Assembly (NCBI RefSeq): GCF_030315745.1
Contig: NZ_JASXSH010000007.1
Location: forward strand, 124,001 to 188,000
Source: Gordonia heveisoli
GTDB lineage: Bacteria; Actinomycetota; Actinomycetes; Mycobacteriales; Mycobacteriaceae
Direction of reading: 5' to 3'
DNA: 64,000 bases
The notes below the pieces were generated by a model. The model ran no database searches. It was not told the origin of the DNA and saw nothing but the letters and a program-made list of their open reading frames with translations. How positions within the stretch are numbered: the first letter of the stretch is position 1; each line of letters opens with the position of its first letter. Position numbers and translations under genes: made by a program. This document shows, piece after piece, positions 37,029 to 45,899 of this stretch.

Positions 37029-39155
37029 GTGCCGAATTCGAGAGATGTCATCGTCGCGTCACCTACCGATGCCGACTCGATCACCGGTGGTCTCGACCCC
37101 GAACAGAGCGCCGCCGTGCTGGCGCCGCGCGGCCCGGTGTGCGTTCTGGCCGGCGCCGGAACCGGCAAGACCCGCACGATCACCCGGCGTATCGCCCATC
37201 TGATCGACAGCGGTCAGGTCAATCCGGGGCAGGTCCTGGCGGTCACGTTCACCGCGCGGGCGGCGGGCGAGATGCGTACCCGACTGCGGTCACTGGGGGT
37301 CGGCGGTGCCGGCGGCGGTGGCGCGGTCTCCGCGCAGACCTTCCACGCCGCGGCGCTTCGCCAGCTGCGCTACTTCTGGCCGCGGGCCTTCGGCGGTGCG
37401 CAGTGGGAACTGCTGGACAACAAGTTCCCGATCGTGTCCCGCGCCGCGCGCCGCGCCGGATTGGACACCTCTACCGACACCCTGCGTGACCTCGCCTCGG
37501 AGATCGAGTGGGCGAAGGCGTCGCTGATCGATCCCGAACGCTACGCCGAGGTCGCCACCAAGGTGGCCCGCGACACTCCCGCGCCACCGGCCCAGGTGGC
37601 CGCGGTCTACGGCCACTACGAGGACGCGAAGGTCTCCGCAGACGGCGACCGGCTCCTCGACTTCGACGATCTGCTGATCTACATGACCCAGATCCTCGTC
37701 GCCGAACCCGGTGTCGCAGAAGAGTTCCGGTCACGGTATCGCTGTTTCGTGGTCGACGAATACCAGGATGTGACGCCGGTGCAGCAGGGGTTGCTCAACG
37801 CTTGGCTCGGCGACCGCGACGATCTGACCGTCGTCGGCGACGCCAACCAGACCATCTACACCTTCACCGGCGCGACGCCGTCGTATCTGCTCGACTTCGG
37901 CAGGCGCTTTCCCGATGCCACCGTGGTCCGGCTCGAACGCGACTATCGCTCGACCCCGCAGGTCGTCGATCTGGCGAACCGGGCGATCGGCGCGGCCCGC
38001 GGCCGGATCGCGGGCACCCGGCTGCGCCTGGTGGGGCAGCGGCCGGCCGGTCCCGAACCGGTCTTCGCCGAGTACGCCGACGAACCGGCGGCGGCCACCG
38101 CGATCGTCGGCGAGATCAGCACACTCATCGACGCCGGGGTGCCTGCCGCCGAGATCGCGGTGTTGTACCGGGTGAATGCCCAGTCGGAGAACTATGAACA
38201 GGCGTTGACCGAGGCGGGCATCCCGTACCAGGTGCGCGGTGGGGAAGCCTTCTTCACGCGTACCGAGGTGCGGCAGGCGATGAAACAGCTCAACGCGATC
38301 GCCGGGCGCGAGATCCGGCCGGACACCGACGTCCCGACCGTGGTGCGCGCCATGCTCGGCGAACTCGGCATGACCGAGACGGAGCCGACCGGCGCCCAGG
38401 CCCGCAGCCGCTGGCAGTCCTTGCGCGCGCTCGCCGAGCTGACCGATGAACTCGTCGCGTCCGCCCCCGATCTGACGTTGGCCGACCTGTCCCGGGAACT
38501 GGCCGGCCGGGCCCAGTCCCGGCATCCACCGACCGTGCAGGGGGTGACGCTGTCGTCGCTGCATGCGGCCAAGGGACTGGAATGGGACGCCGTCTTCCTG
38601 GTGGGGCTGACCGATGGTTCGGTGCCGATCAGCCAGGCCATCAAGGCCTCGTGGGAGGAGATCGAAGAGGAGCGCAGGCTGTTCTACGTCGGGGTGACCC
38701 GTGCCCGCGAACATCTGCATCTGTCGTGGGCGCTGGCCCGAAACGAGGGCGGACGTCCCCGGCGCCGGTCTCGGTTCCTCAACGATCTGGTCCCCGACGA
38801 CTCGCCGGCGTCGAAGGCGGCGCCGACCCGCAAACCTCGACGCGGCCCGGTGTGCCGGGTGTGTGGCTCCCGCCTGGTGGATTCGACGGCGACCCTGCTG
38901 GGCCGCTGCGCGGACTGTCCGTCCGATCTCGACGAGGATCTGCTGGTCGCACTCAAGGACTGGCGCCGGGACCGGTCGGCGGAGAAGAAGGTGCCCGCCT
39001 TCGTGATCTTCTCCGACAAGACGTTGCTGGCCCTCGCCGAGCAGCGGCCCACCGACGACGCCGGGCTGGTGTCGATTCCGGGCATCGGTGCCCAGAAGCT
39101 GGCCGAGTATGGCGAAGAATTGATAGGCCTCATCAAAACCGCAGGTCAAAAATAG
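37029..39155 (+). CDS. uvrD2: DNA helicase UvrD2 with HRDC domain
   Basis: A 708-residue superfamily 1 helicase. Motifs: VLAGAGTGKTRTITRRI, LAVTFTARAAGEM, FVVDEYQDVTPVQ, GDANQTIYTFTGA, LSSLHAAKGLEWDAV and LFYVGVTRAREHL. A four-cysteine motif, CRVCGSRLV...GRCADC (near residues 615-640), and a C-terminal HRDC domain (LLVALKDWRRDRS...IPGIGAQKLAEYG) distinguish UvrD2, an essential helicase in mycobacteria. I use the GTG at 37029, which stands seven nt after GATAGT as for a leaderless message; a GTG at 37020 is in frame. It is not obviously SigH-controlled. Confidence 0.95.
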   Translation: MPNSRDVIVASPTDADSITGGLDPEQSAAVLAPRGPVCVLAGAGTGKTRTITRRIAHLIDSGQVNPGQVLAVTFTARAAGEMRTRLRSLGVGGAGGGGAVSAQTFHAAALRQLRYFWPRAFGGAQWELLDNKFPIVSRAARRAGLDTSTDTLRDLASEIEWAKASLIDPERYAEVATKVARDTPAPPAQVAAVYGHYEDAKVSADGDRLLDFDDLLIYMTQILVAEPGVAEEFRSRYRCFVVDEYQDVTPVQQGLLNAWLGDRDDLTVVGDANQTIYTFTGATPSYLLDFGRRFPDATVVRLERDYRSTPQVVDLANRAIGAARGRIAGTRLRLVGQRPAGPEPVFAEYADEPAAATAIVGEISTLIDAGVPAAEIAVLYRVNAQSENYEQALTEAGIPYQVRGGEAFFTRTEVRQAMKQLNAIAGREIRPDTDVPTVVRAMLGELGMTETEPTGAQARSRWQSLRALAELTDELVASAPDLTLADLSRELAGRAQSRHPPTVQGVTLSSLHAAKGLEWDAVFLVGLTDGSVPISQAIKASWEEIEEERRLFYVGVTRAREHLHLSWALARNEGGRPRRRSRFLNDLVPDDSPASKAAPTRKPRRGPVCRVCGSRLVDSTATLLGRCADCPSDLDEDLLVALKDWRRDRSAEKKVPAFVIFSDKTLLALAEQRPTDDAGLVSIPGIGAQKLAEYGEELIGLIKTAGQK

Positions 39156-39186
39156 GTTGTGCGAACCCGGGACGCACATTTACCCT
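39147..39186 (+). promoter_or_regulatory. WhiB7-type autoregulated promoter of whiB7
   Basis: AT-rich CAAAAATAG (39147-39155, overlapping the uvrD2 stop), directly followed by -35 TTGTGC (39157-39162), 18 nt, and -10 TACCCT (39181-39186). An AT-rich box just upstream of the -35 is the known signature of WhiB7-SigA promoters. The transcript would start near 39193, giving a leader of about 560 nt. Confidence 0.65.
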
Positions 39187-39281
39187 TGTTCAGGTCAGCA
39201 GCGGGTGAGACCTATGTGCTCATCCTCCACATACACGGGAACCGTCGGAACGGGACCTTCGAGACAGAAAGGAGCGGAACA

Positions 39282-39566
39282 GTGAACGGAATCACCAAGG
39301 TCGAGGCAGTGAGCGGCGTCCAGATTCATCGTCTGGTCGAGCCGATCGCCAAGCCGATGGCAGCGCCATGTCGTGTGTCGGTCATCGAAGCGCATTCTCG
39401 TCGCAACCGCTCCTGGATCGCGGTAGCAGCGAAGCGCCCGAAGACCCTCCGCCCGGCCGGCCTCCATCTCGGCGCCGCAGACCTGGCAGATGCCGCCGAT
39501 ATGGCCAGCGCGGTAGCGCGAGCGCCGCAGCGATTCCCCGTGTATCGCGAAGAGCGTACGGAGTAA
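39282..39566 (+). CDS. whiB7 leader uORF, alanine-rich
   Basis: A 94-codon reading frame in the whiB7 leader, from a GTG with AAAGGAG seven to ten nt upstream. It begins VNGITKVEAVSG and has 18 alanines, nine of them in the 19-residue stretch GAADLADAADMASAVARAP near the end (nt 39471-39527). Its stop codon sits in a small hairpin (GGAGT/ACTCC, 39560-39574) and an intrinsic terminator follows 28 nt later. In mycobacteria a uORF in the whiB7 leader has been reported to sense alanine supply and ribosome-targeting drugs by attenuation (recalled). It is likely a regulatory peptide rather than a functional protein. Confidence 0.7.
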   Translation: MNGITKVEAVSGVQIHRLVEPIAKPMAAPCRVSVIEAHSRRNRSWIAVAAKRPKTLRPAGLHLGAADLADAADMASAVARAPQRFPVYREERTE

Positions 39567-39593
39567 CCGACTCCTTACCTCTCCACCCCACTC

Positions 39594-39639
39594 AGGGTCA
39601 CGGGCGAATCGCAGCAGGCGAACCCGTGGCCCTCTTTTC
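39594..39639 (+). terminator. Attenuator terminator in the whiB7 leader
   Basis: AGGGTCACGGG (39594-39604) pairs with CCCGTGGCCCT (39623-39633), one mismatch in 11, followed by CTTTTC. It lies between the uORF and whiB7, so it would stop transcription before whiB7 unless ribosome stalling in the uORF allows an alternative fold. Confidence 0.75.
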
Positions 39640-39753
39640 GTGAACCGGTTCGGATAACCGTCATCCCCAGCGATGACTTGTCATCCGCCGCCGCTCCGCA
39701 TCGAGGGACTTCGGGTCGAAGACCGAAGAAAACCAACAGATGTGGAGACCGCA

Positions 39754-40044
39754 ATGACTGTCGAATGCGTACTCGAATCGTGTATGACGGCGGACCGCTC
39801 GATGTCCGTCCGGCTCGACCTGCCCTGCCAGGTCGCCGACGCCGATCTGTGGTTCGCCGATGATCCCCGTGACCTCGAGCGAGCCAAGGCGTTGTGCCTG
39901 GACTGCCCCCTGCGCAGTCAGTGCCTGGAGGCAGCCATCGATCGCGCCGAGCCCTGGGGGGTGTGGGGTGGCGAGATCCTCGAGCGAGGCGCGGTCATCG
40001 CCCGCAAGCGGCCGCGTGGACGGCCGCGGAAGAATGTGGCCTGA
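39754..40044 (+). CDS. whiB7: WhiB7, antibiotic-resistance regulator
   Basis: A 96-residue Wbl protein. Cluster cysteines are in LPCQVADADLWF and LCLDCPLRSQC, followed by EPWGVWGGE and the C-terminal AT-hook RPRGRPRK, which is specific to WhiB7. It activates intrinsic resistance genes with SigA in response to translation stress. The ATG at 39754 has GTGGAGA upstream. The leader has a WhiB7-type promoter, a uORF and an attenuator; a strong hairpin ends the gene. Confidence 0.96.
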   Translation: MTVECVLESCMTADRSMSVRLDLPCQVADADLWFADDPRDLERAKALCLDCPLRSQCLEAAIDRAEPWGVWGGEILERGAVIARKRPRGRPRKNVA

Positions 40045-40047
40045 GAA

Positions 40048-40088
40048 CAGACCGGTCGTGACCCGAGCATCGGGGCACGACCGGTCTG
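40048..40088. terminator. Hairpin terminator between whiB7 and the ABC1 kinase
   Basis: Perfect 13-bp stem CAGACCGGTCGTG (40048-40060) / CACGACCGGTCTG (40076-40088), extended by an inner CCGA/TCGG pair. No U-tract follows in either direction, but it separates two convergent genes. Confidence 0.8.
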
Positions 40089-40105
40089 TCGTCGTCGGTG
40101 CGGAT

Positions 40106-41422
40106 TCAGTCGCCGAGTCCGGGCACCCACCGTTCCATGATCTCGCGGTAGGGGGCATGTGCCTCGAGCTGTGACGCGATCCCCACACAACCGCCCAGCA
40201 CGCGGAAAACCATGACGAACTGCTTGGGTACGTTGAGATTTCGCGACGTCTTGTACACATCACCGCGCACGTCGGTTGCCTTGCCCGCCGCCCGCTGCAT
40301 CCATTTGCGGGTGAAGTGGAACGACTCGGTGTACAGCGGATCCACATACGGCTTGAGGTAGGCCTCGATATCGGTGGGGGCCACCTTCGCCGCGTGGGAG
40401 GCGCGAATGAAATCGGCCTTGACCATCAGCGCTTTGAGCTCGGGATACTTCTTGTCGCGCGCGAGCCGCAGGATCGGTCCGGTCTCGGGTGGCAGACCGT
40501 CGGGGTAGTGTCCGACCGCGCCGAAGTCGAGGACACCGAACCGGCCGTCGTCGGCGATGAAGAAGTTGCCCGGATGCGGGTCGCCGTGCAAGAGCCCGAC
40601 CCGAAACGGTGAACTCACTTCGAACTCGGCCATTTTCGCGGCCGCATCGTCGCGGGTCGCCTGATCGCCGGTGGTGATGATCTTCGACAGCGGCGTGCCG
40701 TTGACCCACTCGGAGACAACCACCTTGGGTGCACTCGCGACGACCTTGGGGATGAGGAAGTTCGGGTCCCCGTCGAAGGCCTTGGCGAATGCGCGCTGAT
40801 TCTCGGCCTCGCCCAGATAGTCGAGTTCGGCCTCGGTGCGGTCGATGAGTTCGTCCATCATCGACTTCACATCGGTTCCGGGAGAGAGCTTCTGCATCAG
40901 ACCCGACATCCGCGACAGCGTCTTGAGGTCGGCCTTGAGGGCGTGGTCGGCGCCCGGATACTGCACCTTCACCGCCACCGTCCGGCCGTCGGACCAGACG
41001 CCCTTGTGAACCTGGCCGATGCTCGCCGCCGCAGCCGGGGTGTCGGAGAAGTCCTGAAAGCGTTCCCGCCAGCGTGTGCCGAGTTGCTGGTCGAGGACTT
41101 TGTGAACCTTGTCGGTCGCCATCGGCGGAGCTTCGGCCTGCAACTTGGTGAGGGCTTCGCGGAAGGGTTCGCCGAACTCGTCGGGGATGGCCGCTTCCAT
41201 GATGGACAGGGCCTGGCCGACTTTCATCGCGCCGCCCTTGAGTTCACCGAGGACGGAGAACAACTGCTCGGCGGACTTCTCCAAGAGCTCCTGGTTGACT
41301 TGGTCTTTGTCTTTGCCGACCATTCGCTTGCCCAAACCCGCAGCAGCACGGCCAGCCATTCCGATGGGGAGAGACGCCAGCTTCGCGTTTCGCCGACCCT
41401 GCCCCCGGGTGATGTCGGTCAT
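40106..41422 (-). CDS. ABC1/AarF-UbiB atypical kinase
   Basis: A 438-residue member of the UbiB family. Visible motifs are the KxGQ stretch MKVGQALS, the alanine-rich loop PAAAASIGQVHKG that replaces a glycine loop, VAVKVQYPG with the invariant lysine, HGDPHPGNF and VLDFGAVG. UbiB proteins use ATP to aid handling of isoprenoid lipids such as quinones. Mycobacterial equivalent Rv3197 adjoins whiB7 and has been linked to macrolide resistance (recalled). The start overlaps the end of the upstream leader-binding protein gene by four nt. Confidence 0.93.
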   Translation of the reverse strand: MTDITRGQGRRNAKLASLPIGMAGRAAAGLGKRMVGKDKDQVNQELLEKSAEQLFSVLGELKGGAMKVGQALSIMEAAIPDEFGEPFREALTKLQAEAPPMATDKVHKVLDQQLGTRWRERFQDFSDTPAAAASIGQVHKGVWSDGRTVAVKVQYPGADHALKADLKTLSRMSGLMQKLSPGTDVKSMMDELIDRTEAELDYLGEAENQRAFAKAFDGDPNFLIPKVVASAPKVVVSEWVNGTPLSKIITTGDQATRDDAAAKMAEFEVSSPFRVGLLHGDPHPGNFFIADDGRFGVLDFGAVGHYPDGLPPETGPILRLARDKKYPELKALMVKADFIRASHAAKVAPTDIEAYLKPYVDPLYTESFHFTRKWMQRAAGKATDVRGDVYKTSRNLNVPKQFVMVFRVLGGCVGIASQLEAHAPYREIMERWVPGLGD

Positions 41423-42339
41423 AGCATCCTTTCCGGCTCAAGAATAGATGACGGACCCTCATATTCGGCCACCGGGCGGCATTCACACAGTGGATGCGGC
41501 GGCCAGTGTTTGGTTTCCAGCCGGACCGGGTCGGAACCGAATTCGATGGCATGGTCGACCAGCTGGGGAAGTGGCTGGTGGCCGTGGTCGACGACGACGC
41601 GCAGGGCGGCGTCGAGACGCTCGATCTGGAGGTGGGCCAGCGCGGCGGTGGCGCGGATGGTCGCCGACGAGGCGGCGCCGGGACGGCGGATGAGTTGTGC
41701 CGCCAGCAACGGCCAGTCCGGATCGAGTGCGGTCCGGTACCGGTCGGCACAGCGCAGACAACTCGACAGGCCCGGTAGCACGAGTGGGCCGACGATGCCG
41801 ACGCCGTCCCGCACGCGCACCTGCAAATGCGGGATCCGCCCGCGGGTCAGGCCGTCGATGACGGCCGGGTCGTGCACTAGATAGTCGGTGAGGAGCACCA
41901 GATTGGCCTGCCACGATGCGATGGCGCCCGGCTGCGGGCGGCGGGCGGTGCGCCGGGTGCAGACGCCGGTGTCCGACAGGGAGGTGGAGATCAGGTCGGC
42001 CAGTGGGCCCTGCCCGTGGATGTGGACCCGCAGCGGTACCGGCCCGCGCGTGCCGCCGGAGCTGGTGCGGGTACGGCCCAGCGACGTCAGCCGGGCGAGG
42101 ATCTCGTCGAGGTCGGCCCGGCTGAGTCCGGTGGCCTGGACACGCCGGGTCAGTTCGTCGGGGCGGCACGGCTGTTGCAGACCGCGCAGCAGATCGGCCA
42201 CCTGCGCGGCGGCCACACGGGGATCGACGTCGACGATCAGGCTATGTGCCGGGTCGGTTCCGATGTGCACACTGTTGTTGGGCCGCACCAGGATTGGTGT
42301 GTCGGGTGTGATCATCGGCGACGGGCGAGTTCTCACCAT
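41419..42339 (-). CDS. TOMM-type leader-binding (cyclodehydratase E1-like) protein
   Basis: A 306-residue protein (298 from the alternative ATG at 42315). The C-terminal half resembles ThiF-like partner domains of thiazole/oxazole-modified peptide systems: LVLLTDYLVHD, GLSSCLRCADRYRTALDP and a closing HPLCECRPV supply two CxxC/CxC zinc pairs, while the N-terminal 90 residues resemble a precursor-binding winged helix. No YcaO protein, dehydrogenase or precursor peptide lies beside it, so it is an orphan, as I recall for mycobacterial Rv3196. It is coupled to the ABC1 kinase by an ATGA overlap. Confidence 0.75.
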   Translation of the reverse strand: MVRTRPSPMITPDTPILVRPNNSVHIGTDPAHSLIVDVDPRVAAAQVADLLRGLQQPCRPDELTRRVQATGLSRADLDEILARLTSLGRTRTSSGGTRGPVPLRVHIHGQGPLADLISTSLSDTGVCTRRTARRPQPGAIASWQANLVLLTDYLVHDPAVIDGLTRGRIPHLQVRVRDGVGIVGPLVLPGLSSCLRCADRYRTALDPDWPLLAAQLIRRPGAASSATIRATAALAHLQIERLDAALRVVVDHGHQPLPQLVDHAIEFGSDPVRLETKHWPPHPLCECRPVAEYEGPSSILEPERML

Positions 42340-42412
42340 GGCCGAACTCTGCCAGAAAAACGGGACCGCGATCGGGGATCGTCGCAGTTATCCACAGACC
42401 ACGGCGATGGCG

Positions 42413-43939
42413 CTAGCGAGGGCCGTCGGTTTGCTCGCCGTCGGTCTTGCCGTTGTCGTCATCAGACTGGTCGGTTCCCGTGCGATCGGTCTCATCCGAC
42501 TGTTTGTGATCCCGCTTGGTGTCCTCACCCTCGCGTTCGGCGGCAAGGGTGCGCTCCAGTGCGGCGATCGGATCGTCGAATGCGCTGTCCCCGCCGATCA
42601 CTCGGTCGATGAAGGCGGCCGGGGCGTCGATGTCCTCGCCGTCTGGCATCAGGTCGGGGTGATCCCAGATGTGGTCGCGGGTGGCGACATCGGAGGCGTC
42701 GAGCAGTCGCTTCCACAGGTCGGCGGCTTCGCGGACCTTACGAGGACGCAGCTCGAGTCCGACGAGCGTGGCGAAGGTCTGTTCGGCGGGTCCTCCGGTG
42801 GCGCGGCGCCTGCGCATGGTCTCGGTCAGTGCGCCGGTGCTCGGGAGCCGGTCGCCGAGCGCGGTGGTCACCACATGTTCGACCCAGCCCTCGATGAGTG
42901 CCAGCAGTGTTTCGAGTCGTTTGAGCGCCGCCTGCTGCTCGGGGGTGGTGGTCGGTTCGAAGGAGGCCGACGAGCTGATCAGTTCTTCCAGCTTCCCCGG
43001 GTTGGAGAACAGTTCGGCCGGATCGATGTTCTGGGTCTGCTCGGCGATGCCGGAGAAGTCGATGCTGATGCCGCGCGCATACTCCTCGACGGTCGACAGC
43101 AGACGTTGCCGCAGCCAGCCGACGTGGGTGAACAGCCGCAGATGGGCGGCCTCACGGGCAGCCAGGAAGACGATGATCTCCTGGGCCGGCTGGCCGAGGC
43201 CGTCGGCGAACTTCGCGATCGCCTCGGGCAGCAGGACCGCGATGCCCTCGGGGGCGAGTGGCAATCCGATGTCGGTGGAGGTCAGCACCTCTTTGGCGAG
43301 GTGTCCGAGTCCCTGGCCCAGCTGGGTACCGAAGGCCATCCCGCTCATCTGGGTCAACATGCCCAACATGGGGCCGGCGAACTGCGCGGCCTCCGCGGGC
43401 AGATTGTCCTGCCAGGTGCGGGCGAGCTGCTCGGCCACCGGATTGCACAATCCCTTCCAGGTCGGCAGGGATTGTTCGAGCCATTGCACCGGCGTCCACG
43501 CCACCGCCTGCGAGACACCCGACGGCAGGGTGGTGGCGTCGTCGAGCCACACGTCGGCCAGCCGTACCGCGTCGGCGACCGCGCTGTTCTCCTTGTCGAG
43601 AACCGGCGTGAACGACCCGATATGCTGACGCGCGAGGTTGGTGGCGACGTCGTAGTTGACCGGACCCGAGCCGCGGCCACCGCTCATCCCGGCGCCCATG
43701 CCGCTGAGCATGCTGCCCAGCTGGGAGAACATCTGTCCGAGCGCGGCCGAGTCGAAACCCGACGCGTCGAAGCCGGATGCACCGAATCCCTCTGGCCCCA
43801 AGGCGAATCCGAATGGGTTGGTAGCTCCGGCCGGATCGTTACGCGCGGCATCGTCCGGGTTGCTCTTGGCGGCATCGGACTGGTCGCGGCGGTCGTCGTC
43901 GTCATCGGAAGACGAGAAGCCGAAGGGCAGGTCACTCAT
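42413..43939 (-). CDS. DUF2342 zincin-like hydrolase
   Basis: A 508-residue actinobacterial protein of the DUF2342/zinc-dependent metalloprotease family (Rv3195 type, recalled). The core has FLAAREAAHLRLFTHVGWLRQRL, a degenerate helix in the place of HExxH, and a conserved LRPRKVREAADLWKRLL block. The first 80 residues are low-complexity (SSDDDDDRR, GFGASGFDASGFD) and the tail is charged and disordered. The ATG at 43939 (MSDLPFGF) is the conserved start. It is divergent from the PDZ protease with about 120 bp between. Confidence 0.85.
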   Translation of the reverse strand: MSDLPFGFSSSDDDDDRRDQSDAAKSNPDDAARNDPAGATNPFGFALGPEGFGASGFDASGFDSAALGQMFSQLGSMLSGMGAGMSGGRGSGPVNYDVATNLARQHIGSFTPVLDKENSAVADAVRLADVWLDDATTLPSGVSQAVAWTPVQWLEQSLPTWKGLCNPVAEQLARTWQDNLPAEAAQFAGPMLGMLTQMSGMAFGTQLGQGLGHLAKEVLTSTDIGLPLAPEGIAVLLPEAIAKFADGLGQPAQEIIVFLAAREAAHLRLFTHVGWLRQRLLSTVEEYARGISIDFSGIAEQTQNIDPAELFSNPGKLEELISSSASFEPTTTPEQQAALKRLETLLALIEGWVEHVVTTALGDRLPSTGALTETMRRRRATGGPAEQTFATLVGLELRPRKVREAADLWKRLLDASDVATRDHIWDHPDLMPDGEDIDAPAAFIDRVIGGDSAFDDPIAALERTLAAEREGEDTKRDHKQSDETDRTGTDQSDDDNGKTDGEQTDGPR

Positions 43940-44067
43940 GTCTTCCAGGTTACCGTCCGATTCGCCGGCCCTGGGGCCGGCGAGTGTTCGCCTTGCGCGT
44001 AGTCGGCTCAGGGACGTCGGCCGGGGAAGCACGCTCGGGGGTGCTGCGGTGCACTATCGTGAGCGGA

Positions 44068-45129
44068 ATGAGATCGCAGGCCGATATCCGGCGGATCGCG
44101 ACCATCGGCGTGACCACTCTGGTGCTGATCGGGCTGCTTCTGCTGGGGACGATGGCACAGGTGCCCTTCGTCGCGATGGGACCGGGACCCACCGTCAACA
44201 CCCTCGGTGACGTCGACGTGGCGATGCCGGACGGGAAGGTTGTCTCCAAGCCCGTCATTCAGATCGAGGGAGCACCGGTCGATCCGACGACCGGCAATCT
44301 CAATCTGACCACCGTCGCGGTCTCCGACGGACTGTCGCTGTTCGAGGCGATCGGCCGCTGGGTGCAGGGCGATTACGCACTGCAACCGCGTGAGCGGGTG
44401 TATCCGTCGGATCGGTCCACCGAGGACGTCCATCGTGAGAACGCCGCACTGATGAGCAGTTCCGAGGAGAACGCCACGCTCGCGGCCCTGCATTTCCTCG
44501 GTAAGACCAAGCTGGTCGTCGGGTCGGTGAGCAAGGGTGGCCCGTCGGATGGGGTGCTCCGCGTCGACGACCAGATCGTGCGGGTGGCGGGGACGCCGGT
44601 CAATGAACGTGCGGCCGCGGTGGAACTCCTCAAACGTGCGGGGGCCGGTAAGCCGGTCGCCGTGGACGTTATCCGGGGCGGTACCCCGACGACGGTGACC
44701 GTGGTCCCGGCCGCGACCGGGGAGAACGGCACCCCGCAGCTGGGGATCGGTCTGACGCTGCGCAACGCCGACCCGGCGTTGAAGATCACCTTCACGGTGG
44801 GCGACATCGGGGGGCCGTCGGCCGGTCTGATGATGTCGTTGGCGGTCGTGGACAAGCTGAGTACCGGTGAGCTGACCGGCGGCAAGTTCGTCGCGGGAAC
44901 CGGGACCATCGATCCGGACGGTGATGTCGGCGTGATCGGTGGCATCACCCACAAGACGCGGGCGGCTCGCGACGCGGGGGCCACCGTCTTCCTGGTGCCG
45001 GAGGGCAACTGCGCCGAAGCTGCTTCCGACCGGCCCGATGGCCTTGAACTGGTCAAGGTGTCGACGTTGAACGGCGCGGTGGATTCCCTGAACACCATCA
45101 CCAGGGGCGGCCAGGTCCCGCACTGCTGA
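44068..45129 (+). CDS. PDZ domain / Lon-like (S16) membrane protease
   Basis: A 353-residue YlbL-type protein. One membrane helix (about residues 10-30, IATIGVTTLVLIGLLLLGTM), then a PDZ domain (LVVGSVSKGGPSDGVLRVDDQI) and a C-terminal Lon-type proteolytic domain with the serine in GGPSAGLMMSL and the lysine in GGITHKTRAARDAG, a Ser-Lys dyad. It probably trims membrane or secreted proteins. The ATG at 44068 or the GTG three codons upstream (44059) is the start. Mycobacterial equivalent Rv3194c (recalled). Confidence 0.93.
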   Translation: MRSQADIRRIATIGVTTLVLIGLLLLGTMAQVPFVAMGPGPTVNTLGDVDVAMPDGKVVSKPVIQIEGAPVDPTTGNLNLTTVAVSDGLSLFEAIGRWVQGDYALQPRERVYPSDRSTEDVHRENAALMSSSEENATLAALHFLGKTKLVVGSVSKGGPSDGVLRVDDQIVRVAGTPVNERAAAVELLKRAGAGKPVAVDVIRGGTPTTVTVVPAATGENGTPQLGIGLTLRNADPALKITFTVGDIGGPSAGLMMSLAVVDKLSTGELTGGKFVAGTGTIDPDGDVGVIGGITHKTRAARDAGATVFLVPEGNCAEAASDRPDGLELVKVSTLNGAVDSLNTITRGGQVPHC

Positions 45130-45148
45130 CCAGGTTGCGCGGCCGAAC

Positions 45149-45694
45149 TCAGATGTCGGGTGCGAAGGTCGCGGCCAGCGCGTCGCGGAGTTCGACGGCC
45201 AGTTCGGGGTGGGTGAGCAGTTCGTCCGCGGCACCGTCGTCGGCGGATGAACCGTCTGCCTCGGGGTAGAGCCGCATCACCGCCAGCCGTGGACCGTCGC
45301 GCAGGACGCCGACCGCCAGCCGGGCACTCCGTCGATCACCGGCGTCGTCGACGTCGTCCTCGGGTCGGGCCGGACGGGGGGTGCCGGGCTCCCCGGGTTT
45401 GGGCGGCACGACGACGATGTCCATGCTGATCGCCGCCCCCACCACCTGCTCGGGCCAGGCTGCCCGGGCGAGGAAGTCGTCGAGGTCGTCGATCTCCTGC
45501 AGGATCGGACTGAGTTCGGAGGTGTCGTCCTCGGCGACCGCGCCTGGTTCGAGTTCGGCGAGCAGACGGGTCGAGACCAGCGCGAATACCGTGCGGTCGG
45601 AACCGGCATCGGCGTCCGCGGTGTGGTCGATGATGTCGCGTAGTGCCGCGCCGAGTGCGTCTTGAGAGAACCCCTGGATGCTCACTCGGCTCAT
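45149..45694 (-). CDS. PPA1309-family protein
   Basis: A 181-residue conserved actinobacterial protein of unknown function. Blocks such as LRDIIDHTADADAGSDRT, VFALVSTRLL and GVLRDGPRLAVMRLY are typical of the family. The GCAGGAGGCAAG ribosome site precedes the ATG at 45694. No membrane segment or catalytic motif is seen. It is convergent with the PDZ protease gene and divergent from the UPF0182 gene. Confidence 0.8.
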   Translation of the reverse strand: MSRVSIQGFSQDALGAALRDIIDHTADADAGSDRTVFALVSTRLLAELEPGAVAEDDTSELSPILQEIDDLDDFLARAAWPEQVVGAAISMDIVVVPPKPGEPGTPRPARPEDDVDDAGDRRSARLAVGVLRDGPRLAVMRLYPEADGSSADDGAADELLTHPELAVELRDALAATFAPDI

Positions 45695-45899
45695 CTTGCC
45701 TCCTGCACCGGGTGGTGATCCAGCCCGCCCCGATCGCCTCCGGGAACCGGATGGGCTCGGCGGTCGTTGGCTGCTGCAGGGTAGAAGCCGAGCCTCGCCC
45801 AGTACAGTGGGCACAAATCGATGAGCAATGGTCCGAACGGCGGACCGGGTAACCCCGACTCGCCATGTCCGGATTGTGGACTTTTGGAGAGTGGGTCAG

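Noticed and set aside
42388-42396. Perfect DnaA box TTATCCACA
   Set aside because: A single box between two genes, without a cluster, AT-rich unwinding region or dnaA/dnaN nearby; no evidence for an origin.
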